From Emydura subglobosa (Eukaryota; Chordata; Testudines; Chelidae): a DNA stretch of 64,000 nucleotides. Shown here piece by piece: positions 13,669-25,639 of the stretch. The position numbers were made by a program, and so were the translations under genes. Location of the stretch: positions 60,793,079-60,857,078 of the forward strand of contig ML679941.1 in assembly GCA_007922225.1 (NCBI GenBank), given 5' to 3'. The notes under the pieces are model-generated. The model did not search any database. It was given only the letters and a program-made list of their open reading frames with translations, and was not told where the DNA came from. How positions within the stretch are numbered: the first letter of the stretch is position 1; every line of letters begins with the position of its first letter.

Positions 13669-15095
13669 ATATCACATTTCTACGATTTTAATATCAGAAA
13701 TAAGAAATGTTAAAGTACAGAATTTATTAGAATTTTATGATTCGGAAAAACATATTGCCCAACAAATGGTCACCAGAAAATTTCTGAATAACATAATGAG
13801 TCTTGTAAACTTCTTTTGGTGGCTCAGACATATAAGCGTGTCACAGATGAGCAATGGTTTAGAAAACAGAGAAATATGTTTTTGTAGTACCAGAATACCA
13901 GGATTAATGGGAATTTGGAAGCCTGGTGCTTAGGATTTTGAGAAACTCCTTGGGAAGGAAAGAAACTAATTTAATAAAAAAGACACAGTTTATAGGTCAT
14001 TAACTCCAAAGCATATATTGGGAAGATGGCTAAGGGCTAAACTGGGTTCCTTTCATTATTTTCCAGACATGGATAAGAGTGCCAAGAGCAAAGAAAGACA
14101 TTCTCTTTTCAAATCATTAAAGTATAATCTTTAGTTGATCCTCCAACACTGTTGAGTGTAGGTAGCAAGAATTACACATGATTACACCACTAAGGGAAGT
14201 GAGAATAGAAAATAGATTAAGTTTTTGTTCAAGCTGCTTTGCTTGTTGTGATCAGAAGCCAACGAAATTCTAAAACACCTGAGAGTGCAAAATATGTGAG
14301 AAAATACAAGCCAACAACCATGAGTCTACCTCTCACCTAACTGAAACAAAGAACAGAATAATTGAGGACACAAGTTTCTGAGATAACAGTCTGCAAGCTA
14401 ATATGCTCTAGTGTTGAGAACCCTCATGAACTAATGAATATTTTAACAGTTCCCAAAAAATTACGATATTCTACTCCACTTGAGCATTTTAAATGGCTGT
14501 GAGAATACTCATGTTGCTGTAACTAAACACACTGCAGAAAGATAAACAACAACAACAACTAATAGTTTTATTTTGTTTCATCTGAAGGCAAAAGTTAAAT
14601 CTGCTTGAATAATAATGATGAAGTTAAGTTTCAAGGCCCTTACATATCTAAATTTAAGAGAAATGAAAACTAAAGTTCTTGAGAACATTTTTTGTTAATT
14701 TAACATTTCCAGGGAATTTAATGCCAGATATCAGAATGACAGTCCTGAGACAGATGCTCTCTCTTCACAAACCAGGTAGTGCAACTGCCTTGGCAATGTG
14801 CAGCATCAAGGAGCCACTCATAGGCATGAAAGCATCATGTCTGCTTAACCTATTGTATGCTAAGAAAATCAGGACTCTGACAAAACAGTAGGTAACACGA
14901 ACACCTTAAACTAGAAAAATCCCTTTAAGAGAAGGAGGTCAAGTCATAGGGATCTGAGAAGAAGATTCCAGAAAGTGGCCAATGAGCTCAGCTGGAGATG
15001 GTGGAATGACAGCAGGACAGGGAGGAGCTGGCTATACTTTTCTGATTCAATACACATAGACATTTATAGCAAATAATATTACACAGCATATTTTA

Positions 15096-15114
15096 TGTGT
15101 GCGTGTGTGTGTGT
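15096..15114 (+). repeat. (GT)n microsatellite
   Basis: TGTGTGCGTGTGTGTGTGT, about nine units with one C interruption. Confidence 0.9.
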
Positions 15115-16645
15115 ATTTGTATTGTTAACTGAACAAGAGTACCTATTGTAATGGACCAAATCAAATAATCCCTTACTTTGTGCATACTGTACATACATAA
15201 CATGTTACTTACATTTCAGAGAAGGCTATGACATTTCCATGGGATGTATCTTTTTAAGTCAGTATCAGCCGCTGTCTAGGCCTAAGAACTCAGACCGCAG
15301 TGAATAGAGGTGATGCTATCAACTTCTGAGGGAAAATATTAAAAAACATCTATCATGTGTAACACACTCGAGCAGTAGAGTACCAAGAAGTGGTTACAGT
15401 CTCGGTGGCAAATGACTTCGCTGCTAGTAGTGCAGTGACTGCAATTGCCAAAAGGGAACAGGGATTGAACAACTCAAGTGAGAAAGATGTGAAGAACACA
15501 TAAAATGAGGACAACACATTCATAACATTTATATATTGTTATTTAGATCTGGAATTAGGGAAACCTTTTGAGGGAGAAGATAGACTCTCTCCCATCAGCC
15601 CTACAGTTGGATTTCAGATTCCAAGCTGGAAAAATCATTATTAAGGAATTGTTCTAGAGACTTAGGTGAACCCAGACTTCCTGGCTGACAAAAGGTTTCA
15701 GTCTTTTACCCTTGTGCAAAGTAGGTATAAAATGCCACCAGATCCGAAAGGCAAGGTTTTACATTCACTTGACACAGAGGTAAATAATAATCATGCAAGG
15801 TGCAATGTGGTGGGGAATGAGGCCTAAGGAAAATAACCCCACAATTCTGAACTGCTGAGTGTATCTCATTCATTGGCTGGAAGGTGTCCCAGATGTCCGA
15901 GTTTAAACTGCACTTATTAAATTGTGACAAATTTACCATTCCCTGCTGCTTGTCCTGACAAATCTAGTGGGTACAACTACATACAAGCAGTAGTATAGAT
16001 TTGAATAGAAGTTGGCAGTCTGATATTAATATAAGTTGGGATGTCACTAATGCAGTAGTCAAAGGTGGAAAAGTTATCACTGGTTTTGCTTGGAATAAAC
16101 CGATTGAAAGCAGAGCAAATAAAACAAAGAAAAATGACTGGAAAGAAGACAATGTGTCAGCATTATCCTAAGGCAACATGCAATTGATCTGGGCTAATAA
16201 AGATAATGTGCTATAGTATCAAAAGTGGTGCACTTGTTGTAATTCATTATTACAGTATAATGTTATTTGAGTGCATAACAATAAAACACATGCAGATGTC
16301 TATAGTACAGGATCTAGGTGCTCCTACCCAAAACTTGGTTCCCATACATAATGATGGGAGGGCAGCATAATGGATCTCTGTTAACCAAACTTTGTTGAAG
16401 GAGACATGCCTGACTTAATTGTCTGTTAACCTTGATCTAATTGGTTGTCTTGTGAAATTTGCTGCTGGGGTAAATTGACAACATTTCATTTAGGTCAATG
16501 GTGATGTGCCCAGTTAGACTGGAAGAGAACTTGGCCCCCTATGTTTGCTGTAGTTTGAAATTTCTTTCTGGCTTTGTTTAGAACCCTTTCCTAACTATAT
16601 TAAGCCACTTCACTGAGGGTTGGTTCCTGGAGATCACTGAGAGGC

Positions 16646-16768
16646 ATTATTATTATTATTCCATAGTGGCAACCAGGGATCCCAGTTATGGATCAGGGCC
16701 CCATTGTGTTTGGAACTATATAAATATATAACAAATGATGGTCCCTGCCCCAAAGAGCTTACCTTCTG
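16646..16768 (-). mobile_element. L2/MIR-type tail fragment
   Basis: ATTATTATTATTATTCCATAGTGGCAACC, ATGGATCAGGGCCCCATTGTG and GGTCCCTGCCCCAAAGAGCTTACC are the reverse complement of the tail family. Confidence 0.75.
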
Positions 16769-17213
16769 TTCCACTGTGGGGGAGAGCAGGGAGAGCTCAT
16801 CCATTGTTACAACCCTTGATGGGTAGAAGCATAATCTACACTTCTCGGCTGTCCTCAGCCTGCTCTGCACCTCCTGGAAGATAGAGGGAGCACTCCTCTG
16901 AGTATATGACTGTAGTCGTGCCTGGCTCTTATGTGGGTCACTCAGCGGGTTAGGAAGAGCTGTAAGTCAGACAAAATTCCCAGTGACTTCTGTTGTCATT
17001 GGCCATTCCCCTCTGCCTCCATATAGCTCACCTGCCCCAATGTACGTCAATTAATATACAGTAGAAAATGTCGTTGATTACTGACAGTCCGAGTCATCCT
17101 TATTTCTGAGGTTACCTGTGTTTGTGTGCATGGTTTTTATTGGCAATATGTGCAATCCTGAAGTTCTTGTTCAGGCGAAACACATATTTACTTCAATCTA
17201 AAATATCCTACAG

Positions 17214-17360
17214 CAGGAGTGTCAAACACTTTCTGTGGAGACAGGCAATTTCCATTTTTAATTATAACCTGTGGGGCCTGGTATAAATTTAGCCCTACAC
17301 CCTACCCTCACTCCACAGCACAATTCCTACTGAGGTCTGTGGGAGGGCTGCACTAAGATC
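17214..17360. mobile_element. hAT-type element left end (CAGGAGTGTCAAAC)
   Basis: CAGGAGTGTCAAACAC begins a sequence continuing TTTTTAATTATAACCTGTGGGGCCTGGTATAAATTTAGCCC, typical of a 'CAGGGGTGTCAAAC' hAT family of reptiles. A possible partner end, CCAGCCCATGGGGTGGGTGTGGAACACCACTG, lies at 18861-18892 and would imply 1.5 kb of intervening, possibly inserted, DNA. Flanking octamers do not match. Confidence 0.5.
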
Positions 17361-17779
17361 AAGGATAGAATACATCTTTTATATAGTAATTAAGTTCTTG
17401 TTATGATACTATATGTGACTTTTTCAGTGCCTTATGCCTGTATTCAGCTTCAATCAGCAGGAAAATACGCTGCTGTTCAAGGCCATCACTGTTTCTATTC
17501 TTTGTTTCTCTTCCTTCCCCATCATCCTTTCTCAGTTTCTCTTCCCCATCCTGTTTGTTATATCTCCTGTCCTTTCTTCCCTCTGAAGTATTCACAGTAT
17601 TCACAGTTCTCTCCACACACACACACATTTGGGGCTTTTTTCTCACCCTCTTCTCTGTCCCATCTGCTAAAATCAGTAGTGCTTCTGATTCCCCACACTG
17701 GTTATCAAGAAGCCCAAAATACAAATATGCACAGCCCACTTTACTGCATTTCAGTCTCTGGCTCCCAAACAGCCACTAG

Positions 17780-18540
17780 GTCCAGTAAAGAGACCAGTTA
17801 TTTAAACTCTATGTTCTTTACCAAAAGGTTTCACCTGACCCCAAAGGGTCAGCCACAGTACCAGAGCAATATAAGTTTGGATCTTACCCAAAATACCACG
17901 CTGCCAGCCAATCCTTTAGTAACTAAAACTAAAGGTTTATTATAAAAAGAAAGAAACAAACAATAAGAGAAATGTTAAAGGATTAAAGCAATCAGATATA
18001 TACAAATGATTTGAAAGTCCATATATATCAGGTTTCAAGGAGAATTGTGGAGTTAGCAGGCTTGTGTAGTCCCTCTGGTATACATCCAGTACCTGGATGG
18101 GTCTCAGTCCTTTGTTTCACAACTTCAGTAGATGAGTTGATCCAGAGATAGGTAGGTGGCTGAAGGCTGAACCCGACTGAAGACAAAATGGATCCCAGGC
18201 CTCTGCCTTTTATGTCCTCTGGTCCTTTCCATGCTGCTTGTGGAATTTCACAGGAACCCAAATGGAGTCCAGAGTCATATGAGCAAGTCCTGGTGACTCA
18301 TCAGATATATCCCTGGCTTCTCTCCCTGGGCCCCTTGCATCTGTGAATTTCTTAATGGGCCATCAAGCAGGCTTTTGTTCTGCAGCCATCCTGTCTGGGG
18401 TGTGACCCAGACAGCACAATTTGAAATACAGATATATCAAACATATCCATAACTTCCATTACACATATAACACATGAACATAAACATTATCATCTTACTT
18501 AGCACATTATGGCCTTTCTAACAGTACCTGACATGGCATA
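17780..18540 (-). repeat. Unclassified dispersed repeat, possibly LTR-like
   Basis: The stretch from CCAGTAAAGAGACCAGTTATTT through GTTTATTATAAAAAGAAAG to TCTGGGGTGTGACCCAGACAG is compositionally distinct and looks like a reptile LTR-associated repeat in antisense, with TTTATTATA as a reversed poly(A) signal. I see no paired LTR, primer-binding site or pol domain. The 180-codon frame over 17403-17945 is not convincing as a gene. Confidence 0.3.
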
Positions 18541-20589
18541 TCTCACACGAATCACTATGATTTTGACCTATTGATGTTAAATAATACAAAAAATGCCCCC
18601 CCTTCCTCCAATCCAGCCAGCTTGACAGCAACACCCCAGTGATATGAATGCTAGGTGGAAGAATTCACTCCGCACTGGTACAGGTAGCACCTCGTGTTAC
18701 AGATTGCCTGTTTGCAGACTCAGAAAGACAACACTGCAGCAGTTCACATTCATTTCAAATCTGGAAGATTATCTTGGCAACCATGTGAATTAAAAGTATA
18801 CACAGATAGGATCTGAGTATGGCAGAAGGGCCACAAAAATGCAATTTACTCTGGCTAGATCCAGCCCATGGGGTGGGTGTGGAACACCACTGACAAACAG
18901 GATCCTCATACATTATATAGAACATATTTTACTACCAGTAGCCAGAGGCATTTAATTTTGTGTCACATCTCAATCATATTAAGAAAGTGTAGCAGATGCA
19001 AATCACAGATCATGCCAATGCACCACGTCTACATAAGGAGTTTGCACTTTATGCAGCCATACTGATGGCTAAAATCTCCACTGAAGGCAAGGCCCTCATG
19101 ACTCAGAAATATAACCAATTTATCATTCTGTGATTGAACTCAGAGAGACATTGGTCTGTCAGGTGACAAACAGAGTGGACTGAAAAGGAGAGTGAAACAT
19201 GTTGTACCGATATTCTACCTCCATAATACATATAAGTGGAGCTGGGATACACAAAGTCAGTAACAGAACACCATTTGTGTGTCAGTAGGTATCAAATCAG
19301 TACAAAATAATCAGCCCATATCCTTTCTTAGATAAAGAATTTTCTCTTTGTTCTTCTGAGCTACGTGTACAACTTTCTTGTTACAAAAATGATGGTTATT
19401 GGGTAAATTTGAAATATCAATTTGTACAATTTTGGATTCATTTCAGTATGTCTTTTTTCATCTATTACATTGTGCAGTAGTCATTGTTTCCAGCTGGTGT
19501 GACGATGAAAGCCAAACTAAAATTTAGGTCATTGATAGTGTAACTATTTAAAAGTATATATTTAATATAATTATATTCAGAAACCCTGACAAGTTGTTTT
19601 TAGATACTGATATACCTACATCTGTGCAAATATAACACTGGTTATATTGCATGCAGTTGTTCACTGGCAGTCTCTGTAACAGACAATTTTCCTTCTTACA
19701 ATTATACCCCATTGACGAATAGTGCCAGGAAAACTGACAAGAATTTCAAGACTGAAGCTAATAAATGTTGGAGTGGTGTCAAGGGCACCTTATCTTGAGA
19801 TGATAAAAAATAATTCTACAGGGGAATTATGGTACAAAGCATATCTAGAGATCTCCTGCTGTTCTTGTGAGACACGATATTTGAAACTAATCAACTAGTT
19901 TTATTGACATTAAGGACTCCATAGGAATAGGTTGCTGCATCCTGTCAATTTCTTTGACAGACTCTGCAAGGACACAAAATCCTGTTTTGATCTACTCTAT
20001 AAGATCACTGATAGAGCACCATAAAGGGGTGCAGAATTATAATGCTTTTCTCCCACTCTTACAACTCTCCTCCTAATGCTTGTTCTGAAAAAGATAATCT
20101 AAGTCATTTATGAATTAGCAATAGTATATAGCCCATTAACCAAAGATGAGAAAATTCAGTAGTGTCATAGGTGCCAGGTAAAATATACGTTTAGATGAGC
20201 TGTACAGACTCTTCTACAATGCCTTCATCTTTTGCATCTTTAAACATAATCCTCTATAAAATGGCTGCCATATTCTCAGTCATTGTGTTGCTGTGATAAT
20301 CCCGTTCTAAATATGAGTAGTAAATACTGAGTTTTTAGTGGAGCCTACTATGTAAACCAATATCTTAAGAATTGATGCAGAGACAGGACAAGAAAATACA
20401 TCCAGTTCAAAGGTACTTGTGGTTCCTTAGGGATGTCTGGGTTCATCAGGTTTCTCTAAATCCCATCAAAGCTAATCGGGATGGCAGAGAGATTGTAATG
20501 TATGCAACAGGAAAATATATCCCAAGATATTCTGTACGAAAGCAATCTAAATGCAGACAGTGTGAGCTAACTGCACTAATCTGAAGTCT

Positions 20590-20725
20590 TAAATCAAGAG
20601 TGGATGTCTTTTTGAAAGGTATGCTGTAGCTCAACCAGAAGTTATGGGCTTTGTGAGATTCTGTGGCAGATAGTCAGACTAGATTGTGATCCCTCCTGGC
20701 CTTAAAATCTACAAATGAAACGGAG
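20590..20725 (+). mobile_element. CR1 LINE 3' end
   Basis: AAGAGTGGATGTCTTTTTGAAAGGTATGCTGTAGCTCAACCAGAAGTTATGGGC and GTCAGACTAGATTGTGATCCC followed by TCTGGCCTTAAAATCTAC match the CR1 3'UTR. The 5' part is missing, as is usual for CR1. Confidence 0.82.
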
Positions 20726-20961
20726 ATATGAGGAAAAATAAACTCCATGGGAGGTTGTGCACTGGCTTCTGAAAATGAGTGATCAGATTCAGGACATAAT
20801 CATGACTTAACGACATTAGCAGTAAGATGTCCTTTCATGTAAGTAAGTGATGTAGGTGAGAAGGTGATGTTACGTATATTTGCCATGTCTGAGTAACTGT
20901 CCTGATTTTATATAGTATACTTTAAGGTCAGCAGGCATTCTCTTCTAGCTAAAGTTGACGT

Positions 20962-21183
20962 GTAAACAGGTAGGGACAAGGTGGGTAAGGTAATATCTTT
21001 TATTGGACCGACATCTATGGGTGAAAGACACAAGCTTTTGAGCTTACACAGAGCTCTACTTCAAAGTAAGCTCAAAAGCTTGTTTCTTGTACACACAGCA
21101 GTTGGTCCAATAAAACATATTACTTCATCCACCTCGTCTCTCTAATATCCTGGGACCAACACTGCAAACAACACGTAAACAGG
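20962..21183. mobile_element. Short foldback element with 9 bp flanking duplication
   Basis: The left arm starts TAGGGACAAGGTGGGTAAGG and includes TTTTATTGGACCGACATC and ACAAGCTTTTGAGCTTACAC. The right arm is its reverse complement (CTCAAAAGCTTG, GTTGGTCCAATAAAA, CACCTCGTCTCTCTA), followed by an asymmetric tail TATCCTGGGACCAACACTGCAAACAAC. The 9-mer GTAAACAGG occurs immediately on both sides (20962-20970 and 21175-21183), so the element is 20971-21174. It belongs to the same family as the element at 45265-46018. Confidence 0.85.
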
Positions 21184-21984
21184 AAGAAAGACAACTGTGG
21201 TTTAGATAATCCAGAGCTTGTAAATGCATGCTAACAAACTACGGGCAAGAAACCTGGTGTAAATTCATTGAGCATGTTGGGCTACAGAAGCATTCTTACT
21301 CAACCTGCGAAAGCCCCCTTCCTAAATATCATGATCATGGGCACTGGGACATACATGAATTCTTTTTTCTTGCTAGTCTGGAGAATGTTGCCAGACCTCT
21401 AAATCTAAACCACGGGAAGATTTTGTGACAAGAACTGCAACAATCTACTTTTGTCTGATTAGGTTCCTAAATTAGTTTACTTTTTTGCTATGAGAGGCAA
21501 CCTAATAATGGTTGTCAATGGTTATTATTTCCTACTACTACATTTTGAGCAGAAACATGGGCTGTAGGAACTTTGATGAAAAATCGAACAGCAGTGAAGA
21601 AGCATAACCTGAGGTCAGAGCTTTGAGAACCTGTGCGTGGTTTAGCTCACAGCAGTCTGATAGTGAATCAACCAACACAGTTAAAATCTCTAAGAAGAGC
21701 CCAAATCTCCAAGACTTTTGCAGCACCTATAACAGATAATGCTGATGCCTTGCCCAGGTCAGTTCAGTATGAAATAAATCCCACCACAACAGGTTGAGGG
21801 CAAGGAGATATAGAAAACTCTATGAACTGGGGTGTGGGAGGGCCATATCATACTGCCCCTCACCTTCACCCCAACAAAAGAAGATGGGAGAGTTGGCAAG
21901 CAAGGCTGTTAATTAAACGGTTTCATGGCTATTTTTTTTATTATAACATGGCTATAATATTGTTTTTAGTCAGAGAACCACAAG

Positions 21985-22388
21985 GCAAGAGATAGTATGG
22001 TGATTTAACTTTATTTATGTTCTTCTGTGCTATGCTTTCCTCTCTGCAAACACTGGGTGGAGCAATATTGCAGAGAACTGTTAACCATGGTAAATGAGTA
22101 GATTTAGGAGTGCCTGAAATGATATGCATGGTGGAATTTAGTTGTACATCGATCATCATTGTGTGAGACAAGCGAGCCCATACTGTCGCTGAATGACAGA
22201 GTGCCCAGGCTGAAGTGTGTAACATTTGGGCATTGGCGCCCTATGTTGCTCTGGCCAGTTTTTCCAAGAAGGTTGTTGTGCGTTTTGACCTTAGTCACTG
22301 TCTTTATAAGGTGGTCACGATATGTGAGAGTGCTCTCCAATGTGAGCAAAGCTCGTGACAAAACAGCGTGATGTGCCACATCTACCAT
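21985..22388 (-). pseudogene. LINE reverse-transcriptase remnant, 5' part, inverted
   Basis: Read on the - strand from 22388 downward, one frame gives STLTYRDHLIKTVTKVKTH then NNLLGKTG, and after a frameshift FHHAYHFRH...STHLPWLTVLCNIAPPSVCREES. These are the post-catalytic segments (LTYK.HL.K...NNL; TG...P.LP.L.GIAPP..RRE) of a jockey/RTE-like non-LTR retrotransposon RT. Frames are broken and no active copy is present. The continuation of the same protein is on the opposite strand from 22385, back to back with this segment. Family assignment is by motif order only. Confidence 0.72.
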
Positions 22389-22805
22389 TAATTAAAGACT
22401 TGTTTAATCCACCACATAGTCATCTGCCCTCCCGGCACCCATTGTGGAAAAGTTTACTGGGTGAGGGATTTATGGTAGAGGATGCGTGGAGCTTCATGGT
22501 CTGCAGAGGAAGTGACAAATAATTATCTTATCTCAGACCCCATTCAATGTGTACCTGGGTTTCATTTACCGCTAAAGCAATGTAGCCTTCTGAATTGGTT
22601 TCGTACCGGACCTGGAATTTGCGCAGTGGAATTTCGGTGGCTTTTAGGGACAGTCCATTGTGTCAATGTGGGCAGCCACAAACCATGACACACATTGTTG
22701 AGGACTGCAAAATGACTGAACTTCCTGGAGGTCTTTGCGCCTTGAACACTGTTGATAAGAACACTGTGGCTTGGCTTCACTGGATTGCATATGCGAATAA
22801 ACACG
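22385..22805 (+). pseudogene. LINE ORF2 C-terminal remnant, 3' part, sense
   Basis: The + strand reads PLIKDLFNPPHSHLPSRHPLW, then in another frame ISDPIQCVPGFHLPLKQCS and LLNWFRTGPG, then back in the first frame CQCGQPQTMTHIVEDC and GGLCALNTVD.NTVAWL. This is the C-terminal region of jockey/RTE-like LINE proteins, including the CxC...H...C zinc-knuckle-like motif. There are two frameshifts and at least two stops. It ends near AATAAACACG (about 22795-22805). With the inverted segment before it, it forms one insertion with 5' inversion. Confidence 0.78.
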
Positions 22806-22849
22806 TTTTTCTGTTGATAATTAAAGAAGAGTATAGCCAATGCCATGTG

Positions 22850-23090
22850 TTCAAAAATCATGAGAGTGGTTTAAAAATCCATGAGATTTTTTAAAATAAT
22901 AAAACTTGGGTGCCTTCCTGATTCTGATCCTTTAGGGCTCAAGTTTTCAAGCTTTTCCTTACAATTAGGATGGCTACAAAAATACTTTTTGTTTTGAATG
23001 AAAGATGAGTTTTTTCAGCGGGTAACATGCCTCCAGGAGTTGGAGCTTTCAGAAATACATAGCATATTTCGAGACTTGCTGTAAAATTAC
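22850..23090 (+). repeat. Ancient amniote repeat ('catgagatttttaaaa' family)
   Basis: AAAATCCATGAGATTTTTTAAAATAATAAAAC, CTTTAGGGCTCAAGTTTTCAAGC, GAATGAAAGATGAG and GCCTCCAGGAGTTGGAGCTTTCAGAAA align in order with the reverse complement of 28460-28735. A scrap of the same family lies at 25050-25090. Confidence 0.65.
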
Positions 23091-23699
23091 ACAACAGTTG
23101 GCAGCACTGTAGTATTCCCAAAGGAAAATTTATACACAGTTGATTTATAGGCTCTCTTCTGAAATGATACAGATCTTACGGCAGCTGGTTGTTAGCAAAA
23201 CTGGAGTTATTAAATCAGTAGCCATTAAAGGGATTGGTGCTTTAAAATGAAGTGTGTATTTTGATCCACATTGAATGAGCAAATGAGTAAAGCACCTTTT
23301 AGAGCTCAAAAAAGAGTGTGGAGGCAGCCTGATAGCTAATATGACACCCAGGAACCAGTGGCAGATGAGAACATTTTAAAATAACTGCTTTACTTGTAAA
23401 ACAAGCTTATCAGCATCACGCTGTTTGGAATACTTCAAGTTTAAGCATTAGTCTTCATCTATGACCTTCTGTTTTCTGAATGTTGTGATGCAGTAGCTAT
23501 CTTAGACAAGAGGGGGTCATGAAGAAGGGCTAGAGATTCAGTTGACATTTTGCTAAAGACCTTTAACACTGTAAGGTTACCTGTGAGATAGACAAAAGGC
23601 TGGAAAATATAACACTAGTGTTTGCTCTCATTGAACCAATATTTAAAATTGCCACTACTTTTTTGGTTTTAGTTTTTGTTGTTGTTGTTTTAATATGAA

Positions 23700-24472
23700 A
23701 GCACTGCATTGAAACAAACAGAAGAAATGGTCTGAAGTAAATGGGATGAAATTCAATAAAGACAAATGCAAAGTATTCTACTTCAGAAGGAACAATTAGT
23801 TGCAGAAACAGGTGTGGGGGTCATAGTGGATAACAAGCTAAATATGCGTCAACAGTGTAACACTGTTGCAAAAAAAAAAAAGAAAACATTCTGGGATGTA
23901 TGAGCAGGAATGTTGTAAGCAAGACATGAAAAGTAATTCTTCCACTCTACTCCGTGCTGATAAGGACTCAACTGGAGTATTGTGTCCAGTTCTGGGCGCC
24001 ACATTTCAGGAAAGATGACGACAAATTGGAGAAAGTCCAGAGAAGAGCAACAAAAATGATTAAAGGTCTAGAAAACATGACCTATGAGGGAAGATTGAAA
24101 AAACTGGGTTTGGAAAATAGAAGACTGAGGGGAGACATGATAACAGTTTTCAAGTACATAAAGGATTGCAACAAGGAGGAGGGAGAAAAATTGTTCTTTT
24201 TAACTTCTGAGGATAGGACAAGAGAAAATGGGCTTAAATTGCAGCAGTTTTGGGTGGACATTAGGAAAAACTTCCTAATTGTCAGGGTAGTTAAGCACTG
24301 GAATAAATTGCCTAGGGATGTGATGGAAACTCCACAATTAGAGATTTTAAGAGCAGGTTGGACAAACCCCTGTCAGGGATGGTCTAGATAATGCTTGGTC
24401 CTGCCCTGCGTGCAGGGGACTAGACTAGATGACCCCTCGATGGCCCTTCCAGTACCACATTTCTATGAAAGT
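23700..24472 (+). mobile_element. CR1 LINE, 3' portion of pol and 3'UTR
   Basis: A frame of 145 codons starts at 23954 and runs LIRTQLEYCVQFWAPHFRKD, KVQRRATKMIKG, the YEGRLKKLGL region and HWNKLPRDVMETPQ: the CR1 pol C terminus. The nucleotide end (GACTAGACTAGATGACCCC..., CATTTCTATGA) is a CR1 3'UTR. The 5' part starts abruptly near GAAATGGTCTGAAGTAAATGGG. A 12-base A run occurs near 23870. It is the same subfamily as 29095-30965. Confidence 0.93.
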
Positions 24473-25049
24473 AGCTACAAATTTCCAAAAAATACCTTTC
24501 TTCCATTTTTATAGTGATTGAGTGCATCCTAACAGTTTTGGTGTACAGTAAGTATACTTCTTTCTGTGGTACAAAATTGGTTCCCCCAACAATTTTCCCC
24601 TAAAATGTATTAGATTGTGGAAATACTGTGGGGGTTTTTTTGGTCTGTCTTTTGATTTTTGACACACTTGGTCCCTCTCATAGGTATGGGGTAGGGTGAT
24701 TTTGGACTCTTAGCTCTGACCCCCACCATCTGTCCATCCTCTATTTAGCAATGAATTCAGTCCCACAATTACCACATCAGTTGTGCCCCCAGCCAGCTGC
24801 CACTGCTCTCAGTTCAACCCCTCAGACCTATCAGACTCACCCCTGCTCCTGTTGGAATTCTTCACCACCTTCTTCCAGGCCTGGGGGGGACTGCTGTGGA
24901 GGGTGTATCTCCAGGGGCTTTTCAGCTCCTTGTCAGGCCAGGTGCTATGGGTAAGATTGGGAGAAACAGAGGCCCTATCCTGCTGGCTACCAACCGGGCT
25001 GAACGTCTCAAGGGGGCCAAAATCTCTTGTGTCATCAAGCTCCAGAATT

Positions 25050-25090
25050 TCCCAAAATCTCATTAGTCATGAAAAAAATCATGAGACTTG
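25050..25090 (-). repeat. Scrap of the 'catgag' ancient repeat
   Basis: CCCAAAATCTCATTAGTCATGAAAAAAATCATGAGACTTGG resembles the terminal part of the family at 22850-23090 and 28460-28735. Confidence 0.45.
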
Positions 25091-25230
25091 GCAAGACAGC
25101 TTTCCCTCTCCCCCAACCACCCCACCACACACACAATAATTGTGGAACTAATGTGTGGTTTGCTATCATCACAGTGTTCACTCTGCTTGTGTGTTGCACT
25201 CCTTCCCCCACCCTGTGTCTGCCATGTCTA

Positions 25231-25337
25231 TTTAGATTGTAAACTCTTTGGGTCCATCTACTGCTCTTTGTCTGTACAGTACCTAGCACGCTGGGGCCCC
25301 CACTTTTGGGCAGTCCTTAAGCACTACCATAATAAAC
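25231..25337 (+). mobile_element. L2/MIR-type tail fragment
   Basis: TTAGATTGTAAACTCTTTGGG, GTCTGTACAGTACCTAGCACGCTGGGGC and GCACTACCATAATAAAC are in the order of the L2-like SINE tail. Confidence 0.8.
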
Positions 25338-25639
25338 AGGTTAAATTAAAACAAAGTCTATCAGTCACCCCTTCACTAAATACCTCAGTAGCCTAGGTGC
25401 AGCCTCTGAGCTAATACAGAGAAGGCTAAGAATTCAAATCTCAACTATTCCACCTGCTGTTTAAAGTCACATGTAATATACTAATATTATTGACTGCATC
25501 CATGAACGCAACCAGGAAAACATTTACAGAGGAGCTACTTGAATAGCCCTCTCCCCTCTTTTTAAAATAAGTTAATATGCTATACAGAGGGCAGCAAGCA
25601 AGTACACAACAGAAGGTACATCAGCCCCAGATTGATCAG

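Noticed and set aside
17403..17945. 180-codon frame on the + strand
   Set aside because: Pyrimidine-rich low-complexity reading (Ser/Leu/Pro-rich) in a probable repeat. No known motif.
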